DNA of 64,000 bases, from positions 140,327-204,326 of the forward strand of contig NZ_PHUF01000006.1 in NCBI RefSeq assembly GCF_002813245.1. Direction: 5' to 3'. This DNA comes from Novosphingobium kunmingense. GTDB lineage: Bacteria; Pseudomonadota; Alphaproteobacteria; Sphingomonadales; Sphingomonadaceae. A program made the position numbers and the translations under genes. Within the stretch, counting starts at the first letter, position 1, and every line of letters begins with the position of its first letter. Positions 59,007 through 64,000 of this stretch are shown in pieces. The notes below the pieces were generated by a model. It had not been told where the DNA came from, made no database searches, and saw nothing but the letters and a program-made list of their open reading frames with translations.

Positions 59007-62000
59007 ATGCACTCGATCGCATCCGTCAGGTCGTCGAGCGGCGCTGCCGACTACTTCGCCAACGACAACTACTACTCGGCCGATGAACACGCGGAAGCAG
59101 GGGTCTGGGGCGGCGAAGGAGCGCGCGCACTTGGGCTCGAGGGGCAAGTCGAGCGGGATGCGTTCGAGGGCATCCTCAATGGGAAGCTGCCCGATGGCGA
59201 GATGGTCGGGCAGGTCGAAGGCCGGCGCCTGGGTCTCGATCTCACCTTTTCGATGCCCAAGTCTGCCTCGATCCTGGCGCTGGTCAGCGGCGACCGGCGG
59301 ATTCTCGATGCGCACCTGGCGGCGGTCAAATCGACCATGTCGCAGCTGGTCGAAAAGCAGTTCGCCGAGAGCCGCAACTATGAGCGCAGCCGCAGCGGCG
59401 AACCCCAGAAGACCGGTAATCTCGTCTATGCCCTGTTCGCCCACGACACGAGCCGCGCGCTCGATCCGCAAGGCCATATCCACGCCGTCGTCGCCAACCT
59501 GACCTGCGACCCCAAAGGCACCTGGAAGGCGCTGTGGAACGGCGAGATCTGGAAGAACAACACCACGATCGGTCAGTTCTATCACGCTGCATTCCGCGCG
59601 CAGTTGCAAAAGCTCGGCTACGAGACCGAAGCTTCAGGCAAGCACGGTTCGTTCGAGATCAAGGGCGTGCCTGCTGAGGTCATCAAGGAGTTCAGCCAGC
59701 GCCGCGAAGACATTCTGACCAAGGTAGAAGAATTGGGCATATCATCGCCCAAGGGACAGGACCGGGTCACCGTCACCACGCGCGATCCCAAGCTCGCGGT
59801 CGAGGACCGGGCAGGCCTCATACAATCGTGGCAAGATCGTTCGGCCCAGCTTGGCTTCGACGGCAAGGCGCTCATTGCCGAGGCCAAAGCGCGTGCCGAC
59901 ATCGAGGCAAAACCAACCTTCCGCGAGACGGCAACGGCTGCGATCGGCGAAGTCGCGACCCGGATCAATGCCGCGCTGCGCACCCCAAGTCCGCTTGCTG
60001 TGAGCGGGGCCGCAGCATTGTTTCTGTCGGCCGACACCATCAAGGCACAGCACGCCACCGCTTCGGCCATTCGTCATCTCTCAGAGCGCGAAGCGGCATT
60101 TTCGCCGCAGGCAATCCTGGCGAGCGCGCTGGGGTTCCAGATCAAGGGCCTCGAGGGCGGCGCCGTCGTTGCGCGGATCGGCGAGCTCATCCGTGACGGG
60201 CACCTCATCCCCGGCAAGTCCGACCGGCTCGACGGGCACTCCGATCTCGTCACTACGCCGGCCGCGCTGGCGATGGAGCAGAAGATCCTCGACACCATCG
60301 ACCGTGGGCATGGCGAGGGCCGTGCCTTCATGCCGCCCGAGGCGGCGATGGAGCGACTGCAGGAGGCCGCGCGCGAACTGGGGCGCGAGCGCGCCGGGGT
60401 GGATAGCTGGCAGCTCAACGAAGGCCAGCTCGCGGCGGGCGTGGCGATACTCTCAGGGAGAGATCGCTTCCTCAACGTCCAGGGCGTCGCCGGTGCCGGC
60501 AAATCCACCTTGCTTGGCGCGCTCGACAAGGTGCTGGACGCGCAAGGGGTCAAGCTCGTCGGGCTCGCCTTCCAGAACAAGATGGTCGCTGATCTTCGCG
60601 GTGTTGGCAGCGGTGGCGGCGGCCAGGGCATGTCGACCGACCAGATGCGCGAGGCAGGGATCGAGGCCTACACGATCGCCCGTTTCCTCAATACCTACGG
60701 TTCGGCGGCGGCTGCAGGTAGCGGCGAGCGCTACGAGGCGGCCAAGGCGGCGCTCGCCAACACCGTCATCATTACCGATGAAAGCTCGATGGTTTCCTCG
60801 CGCGACATGCTGCGCCTGGTGACGCTCGCCGAGCAACTCGACCTCGCCAAGGCGCCGTTCATGGGCGACCGCCAGCAATTGTCAGCGATCGAGCAGGGCA
60901 AGATGTTCGCGGTCTCGCAGGCCTCTGGGCAGGCGACCGTGCGGATGGACGAGAACATCCGCCAGAAGAATTCGCCGCTCCTCCTCGCTGTCGCGGGGCT
61001 CTCGAACGAGGGCCATGCCGGTCTCGCACTCGACCTGCTTGCCGCGCACGGCCGCGTGATCGAGGCGGGCCCAGAACATGTCGCCCGCGCCGCAGAACTG
61101 TGGCTGTCCCTCGACCCCGACAAGCGCGGGGCGACCGCGATCTTCACCGCGGGGCGTGACGATCGCGCCGAGATCAACGCGCGGGTTCAGGCGGGCCTGC
61201 TCAAGGAAGGGACCCTCAGCGGCGCGGGCGTGCCGCTCGCCACCCTGCAAAGCGTCAACGCCACCCGCGAGGAGCTGCGGTTCGCCTCGACCTACCGGGC
61301 CGGTCAGGTGCTCGAGGCGCGGATGGAGGTGCGCGAGATCGGCCTCAAGGCCGGCGAATACCGGGTGAGCGAGGTGCGCAAGGACGGCAAGGTCGTGCTC
61401 GAGCGCGATGGCCAGCGCAAGGTCATCGATCCTGACCAGATCAATCCCGACCACCGCTTCGACCGGCTCGGGCTCCATGAAGCGAAGCAGATCCGCCTCC
61501 ACGATGGCGAGACCGTATTCTGGCGCGAAATGGACGCAGCCCGGGACATCGCCAAGTCGACCTATGCCACCGTGCTCGAGGCGCGGCCGGAAGGTATCCG
61601 GGTCGAACTTGCCAACAAGCGGCAGCTGGTGCTGACCCCCGGCGATCCGATGCTCCGCCGGCTCGACCTTGGCTATGCGCTCAACGCTCACATGGCGCAG
61701 GGCATGACCAAGCCGCAGGCGATCGAGGTCATCTCCTCGACCCAGCGCAACCTTGCCACCCAGCGCACGCAGAACGTTCTCAACACCCGCGCCACCGACG
61801 ACATGACCGTCGTCACCAACAACCTCGAAGGCCTGAAACAGCAGCTCGACCGCACGCCGGGCAACAAAACCTCCGCGCTCGAAGTGACCGGCAAGGTCGA
61901 GGTCGAGCCGCGCCACCACAATCCGATCGACACCAGGCAGGTGCCGGATCTCAAGATGAGCCCCGAACTCAAGGCCAAGCTCGATGCCGTGCTGGGAACC

Positions 62001-62063
62001 GCCCCGGAGCCGCAGGTGCGCCAGCTCCCGGTTCCGGAAAAGACGCTGGGGCTCGACCTTTGA
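59007..62063 (+). CDS. traI: MobF-family relaxase TraI
   Basis: A 1018-residue relaxase-helicase. The TrwC-type relaxase domain has N-terminal tyrosines (YFANDNYYSADEH, Y16, Y22, Y23) and the metal histidine triad H146, H157, H159 in AHDTSRALDPQGHIHAV. The SF1 helicase has Walker A GVAGAGKST at 493-501 and TVIITDESSMVSSRDML. It nicks at oriT and pilots the strand into the recipient. It follows traD closely. The size is that of shorter MobF proteins, below F TraI. Confidence 0.95.
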   Translation: MHSIASVRSSSGAADYFANDNYYSADEHAEAGVWGGEGARALGLEGQVERDAFEGILNGKLPDGEMVGQVEGRRLGLDLTFSMPKSASILALVSGDRRILDAHLAAVKSTMSQLVEKQFAESRNYERSRSGEPQKTGNLVYALFAHDTSRALDPQGHIHAVVANLTCDPKGTWKALWNGEIWKNNTTIGQFYHAAFRAQLQKLGYETEASGKHGSFEIKGVPAEVIKEFSQRREDILTKVEELGISSPKGQDRVTVTTRDPKLAVEDRAGLIQSWQDRSAQLGFDGKALIAEAKARADIEAKPTFRETATAAIGEVATRINAALRTPSPLAVSGAAALFLSADTIKAQHATASAIRHLSEREAAFSPQAILASALGFQIKGLEGGAVVARIGELIRDGHLIPGKSDRLDGHSDLVTTPAALAMEQKILDTIDRGHGEGRAFMPPEAAMERLQEAARELGRERAGVDSWQLNEGQLAAGVAILSGRDRFLNVQGVAGAGKSTLLGALDKVLDAQGVKLVGLAFQNKMVADLRGVGSGGGGQGMSTDQMREAGIEAYTIARFLNTYGSAAAAGSGERYEAAKAALANTVIITDESSMVSSRDMLRLVTLAEQLDLAKAPFMGDRQQLSAIEQGKMFAVSQASGQATVRMDENIRQKNSPLLLAVAGLSNEGHAGLALDLLAAHGRVIEAGPEHVARAAELWLSLDPDKRGATAIFTAGRDDRAEINARVQAGLLKEGTLSGAGVPLATLQSVNATREELRFASTYRAGQVLEARMEVREIGLKAGEYRVSEVRKDGKVVLERDGQRKVIDPDQINPDHRFDRLGLHEAKQIRLHDGETVFWREMDAARDIAKSTYATVLEARPEGIRVELANKRQLVLTPGDPMLRRLDLGYALNAHMAQGMTKPQAIEVISSTQRNLATQRTQNVLNTRATDDMTVVTNNLEGLKQQLDRTPGNKTSALEVTGKVEVEPRHHNPIDTRQVPDLKMSPELKAKLDAVLGTAPEPQVRQLPVPEKTLGLDL

Positions 62064-62302
62064 AGGCGTGGCTCGCCTTTTCTCCCGACGCCGCGAGCCG
62101 CGTGTTCGACCGCGCGCAGGCGACTCTGGTCTGGCTGGCGGTGCTGGTTTTCTTGTCTTCCGAGCCGGCGGTGCGCGGCCTGGCGATCGCCGCGATGCTC
62201 GCCGTCGCACTGGCGGCAACGGTGGTCGCGCTCCTCGCCGAGGCCGCCCCATCCCTTCCTCAATCGCCGGCCCCTCCCCCGGCTGCCCATTCTGGAGAAT
62301 GA
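62060..62302 (+). CDS. Small membrane protein coupled to traI
   Basis: An 80-residue frame from a TTG overlapping the traI stop (TTGA). One or two hydrophobic segments (ATLVWLAVLVFLSS and GLAIAAMLAVALAATVVALL) are followed by a proline-rich tail. Coupling suggests a role with the relaxase at the membrane. No ATG is available in frame nearby. Not recognised. Confidence 0.6.
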   Translation: MKAWLAFSPDAASRVFDRAQATLVWLAVLVFLSSEPAVRGLAIAAMLAVALAATVVALLAEAAPSLPQSPAPPPAAHSGE

Positions 62303-62304
62303 CC

Positions 62305-62508
62305 ATGGCCTACGAGCATGACGAAATCGGCGACTTTGCCAGCGAGCGCGACGCGCAGGACTGGGCCGAGCGCAACAACATCGATCCATCAGATCTCCAC
62401 TTCCGCGCCCGCGGCAAGCGGGGTGTCACCCTGAGCGTGCGCCGGTCGGCGCTTGGGGATTCATCGCAAGCCGACCTCTCGTTTGGTCGGCGGACCGGCT
62501 TTTTCTGA
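62305..62508 (+). CDS. Small protein, unknown function
   Basis: A 67-residue acidic-then-basic protein (MAYEHDEIGDFASERDAQDWAERNNIDPSDLHFRARGKRGVTLSV). The GGAG signal before the ATG at 62305 is good and it starts 3 bp after the upstream stop. Part of the traI operon by position. Not recognised. Confidence 0.65.
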   Translation: MAYEHDEIGDFASERDAQDWAERNNIDPSDLHFRARGKRGVTLSVRRSALGDSSQADLSFGRRTGFF

Positions 62509-62527
62509 AAAACCAAGGAGACCGAAG

Positions 62528-62884
62528 ATGAAGCGTTACCTCTATCTCGCCCTGCCGTTGCTTGCGGTGACGGCCACCCCTGCCCTCGCAGCGGATGCGA
62601 GCCCACAGGCCGCGGCTGTGACAGCTATGTCGGCCGCGGTCGCCCAGCGGGCAACCGACAGGGAGGCTATGACCGAGCAGGTCCGCCAGAAGCTCGCGCG
62701 GCTGCGCGACGCGCTCGAAGCCCGCAAAGGGGATGCCAAGGACAGTTCGCCGCGCGCCCAGCATGAGGCGCAGGGCCTTTGTTCGGATTGCCCGGACGAG
62801 GACACGCACGCCCATCATCATTCCGTCAGCGAAGGGAGCAAAGTCGACTGCATCGAGTGTGTCGACCGCGCAGTCTACGCCTGA
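62528..62884 (+). CDS. Small exported protein with cysteine pairs
   Basis: A 118-residue protein with a clear Sec signal peptide (MKRYLYLALPLLAVTATPALA). The mature part is a helical, alanine- and arginine-rich region followed by CSDC and CIEC pairs and a histidine cluster (THAHHH), a likely metal or disulfide site. It is encoded in the traI operon and could help the transfer machinery in the periplasm. Not recognised as a named family. Confidence 0.7.
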   Translation: MKRYLYLALPLLAVTATPALAADASPQAAAVTAMSAAVAQRATDREAMTEQVRQKLARLRDALEARKGDAKDSSPRAQHEAQGLCSDCPDEDTHAHHHSVSEGSKVDCIECVDRAVYA

Positions 62885-62992
62885 TCGGGAAGGTGCGGTC
62901 CGGGTCACCTCCCACCGGGCCGCGCCCACCCGCTCATTCATTGTCGACCGGTTGGGCGCTGCAGTCGCCACGCACAAACCAGGAGAGATCCA

Positions 62993-64000
62993 ATGCTCGC
63001 TACTGCCGATGCCCCGCCCACCTCCGTCGCTCGCAATAGGCGGCGCAAGGCGTTATGGCAGCCACGCGCTGACCAGACGCGCCTTGCAGCACGGGTCGCC
63101 GAGATCCTCAGGACCTCGAGCCATGCCTATCTTGAGGCCCCCACCGGATCGGGCAAGACCCTTACTATGGCGCTTATCGGCGAGCTCCGCGCAGAGAAGA
63201 CCAAGGTCTACCTTGCGCATAGCGTTGATATCGTTGACCAGACTTCCGGTCAGTTTGATGCATTCGCTGCCGCTGGCGTGATCTCCAACCGCGCGTCATG
63301 GCGTTGCACAACGTGGCAATCCTATCGCGAAGCAGTCCGGCGAGGCCGGCTCCAGGAACTCGTGGGCACGGCTTCGCCCGATCTGGTTTTTGTCGATGAA
63401 TGCCATATCGGCGGCGGCGATGGGCCGGACAGCAATGTCTCCTTTCAGGCAATCCGCGCGACAGCAAGGAAAGTCGTCTGGGTTTCGGCAACTCCCTGGG
63501 ACGTCAACGAGGCGGTACTTGGAGTTCGGGAGGGTTGCTCTGCGGTCCTGCGAATGCAGGAGGCGTTCAATCTCGAACTGCTCAATGCGACGGACATTGT
63601 CCGGATCGACTGCGGTCTCAGATTGCGAGCCGCGGTCGCACAGTTGGAAAGGAGCTCGGGGACCGCCTTTTCGTCGCTTGCGAGGCAAAGCTTCGTAGTT
63701 GAGCAAGATTGTGCCGAGCTCGCCTATGATGACCTTTCTGGTCAGGTCGAAAAGTTGCTCGACCGCTCGCTGCGTCCATCTGACGTTTCGACCATTGTGC
63801 GCCATCGCATCCGCCTTCTCGCCGACGTCTATCTGCAGCGACATATGTCCGAACGCGCGATGTTCTGGCTGCCCAATCAGACCTATGCTCGTGAATGTGC
63901 GCAATACATCGCCGACCGGCTCCCGAGCGGGGAACGCGCCGAAGCCATCATCCATGATCACGGCAATAGCGTCGCCGAAATGGAATACGGTATTGCGGCG
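62993..64000 (+). CDS. DEAD/DECH-box SF2 helicase, 5' part (runs off the right edge)
   Basis: At least 336 residues. Motif I is EAPTGSGKTLTM (residues 48-59), motif Ia VYLAHSV, motif II VFVDECHIGGG (about 131-141), motif III VWVSATPWD. A second RecA domain begins near FWLPNQTYARECAQYIADRL. The ATG at 62993 has an AGGAGAG signal. The upstream GC-rich 35-base hairpin (62892-62926) belongs to its leader. It resembles general DEAD/DEAH helicases of plasmids and may act in transfer or repair; the C-terminal half is outside the window. Confidence 0.85.
   Translation, partial: MLATADAPPTSVARNRRRKALWQPRADQTRLAARVAEILRTSSHAYLEAPTGSGKTLTMALIGELRAEKTKVYLAHSVDIVDQTSGQFDAFAAAGVISNRASWRCTTWQSYREAVRRGRLQELVGTASPDLVFVDECHIGGGDGPDSNVSFQAIRATARKVVWVSATPWDVNEAVLGVREGCSAVLRMQEAFNLELLNATDIVRIDCGLRLRAAVAQLERSSGTAFSSLARQSFVVEQDCAELAYDDLSGQVEKLLDRSLRPSDVSTIVRHRIRLLADVYLQRHMSERAMFWLPNQTYARECAQYIADRLPSGERAEAIIHDHGNSVAEMEYGIAA

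Noticed and set aside
58434..59609. Minus-strand open frame spanning the traD/traI junction
   Set aside because: It crosses two well-supported plus-strand genes and shows no domain.

Overview
The window looks like part of a large conjugative plasmid, or a plasmid-derived integrative element, from a sphingomonad (Novosphingobium/Sphingobium/Sphingomonas type alphaproteobacterium). This is inferred from the high GC content and strong GC-ending codon use, a Ros/MucR regulator, a GTTC-N7-GTTC type SOS box, a MobF relaxase with a TraD coupling protein, and many small plasmid-conserved proteins (DUF736, DUF1173, DUF1419, DUF3768, DUF5623, DUF6771, DUF6927). No rRNA, tRNA or CRISPR array was seen.

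Layout. 1-1250: the 5' part of a TonB-dependent receptor gene and a divergent MarR regulator. 1273-8304: a nest of insertion sequences. It holds an IS3 remnant cut by an IS66 element, further IS66 fragments in both orientations, an AT-rich orphan ORF, and a second IS3 copy split by an IS110/IS1111-type element. 8668-14010: the replication and partition module, read on the minus strand: iterons and operator, Rep_3-type initiator, parA, parB, with three copies of an exact 16-18 bp palindrome as candidate parS sites, plus a winged-helix protein and a WGR-domain protein. 14217-19339: a Toprim protein and a giant methylase plus strawberry-notch helicase. 19336-21752: a Fic protein and a PIN toxin-antitoxin pair. 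21958-31506: a ParB-like protein, a GHKL ATPase, an ArdC-type antirestriction protein and a run of plasmid-conserved small proteins.

31727-37838 is an accessory island. It contains an XRE regulator coupled to a 43-residue membrane protein, a frameshifted PIN-like gene with a coupled small ORF, and an overlapping pair encoding a PD-(D/E)XK-like nuclease and a 1103-residue Ski2-like helicase. That pair has the layout of Hachiman/AbpAB-like phage defence and is the best candidate for a little-described system. 38206-47781 returns to conserved plasmid genes: DUF736, an SOS-controlled SRAP protein with a LexA-like box, DUF1173, a pentapeptide-repeat protein, a TcmP/three-Cys-motif pair and a thermonuclease. 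48247-53090 holds ssb, mucR, a VapBC pair, a TPR protein and a tight four-gene zeta-kinase operon.

53775-64000 is the transfer region: a DUF2493 protein, a ribbon-helix-helix protein, TraD, TraI, three small proteins and a helicase that runs off the right edge. Many core genes have long structured GC-rich leaders. Two recurring leader elements, a purine tract and a two-hairpin element, are not explained by the coding annotation.
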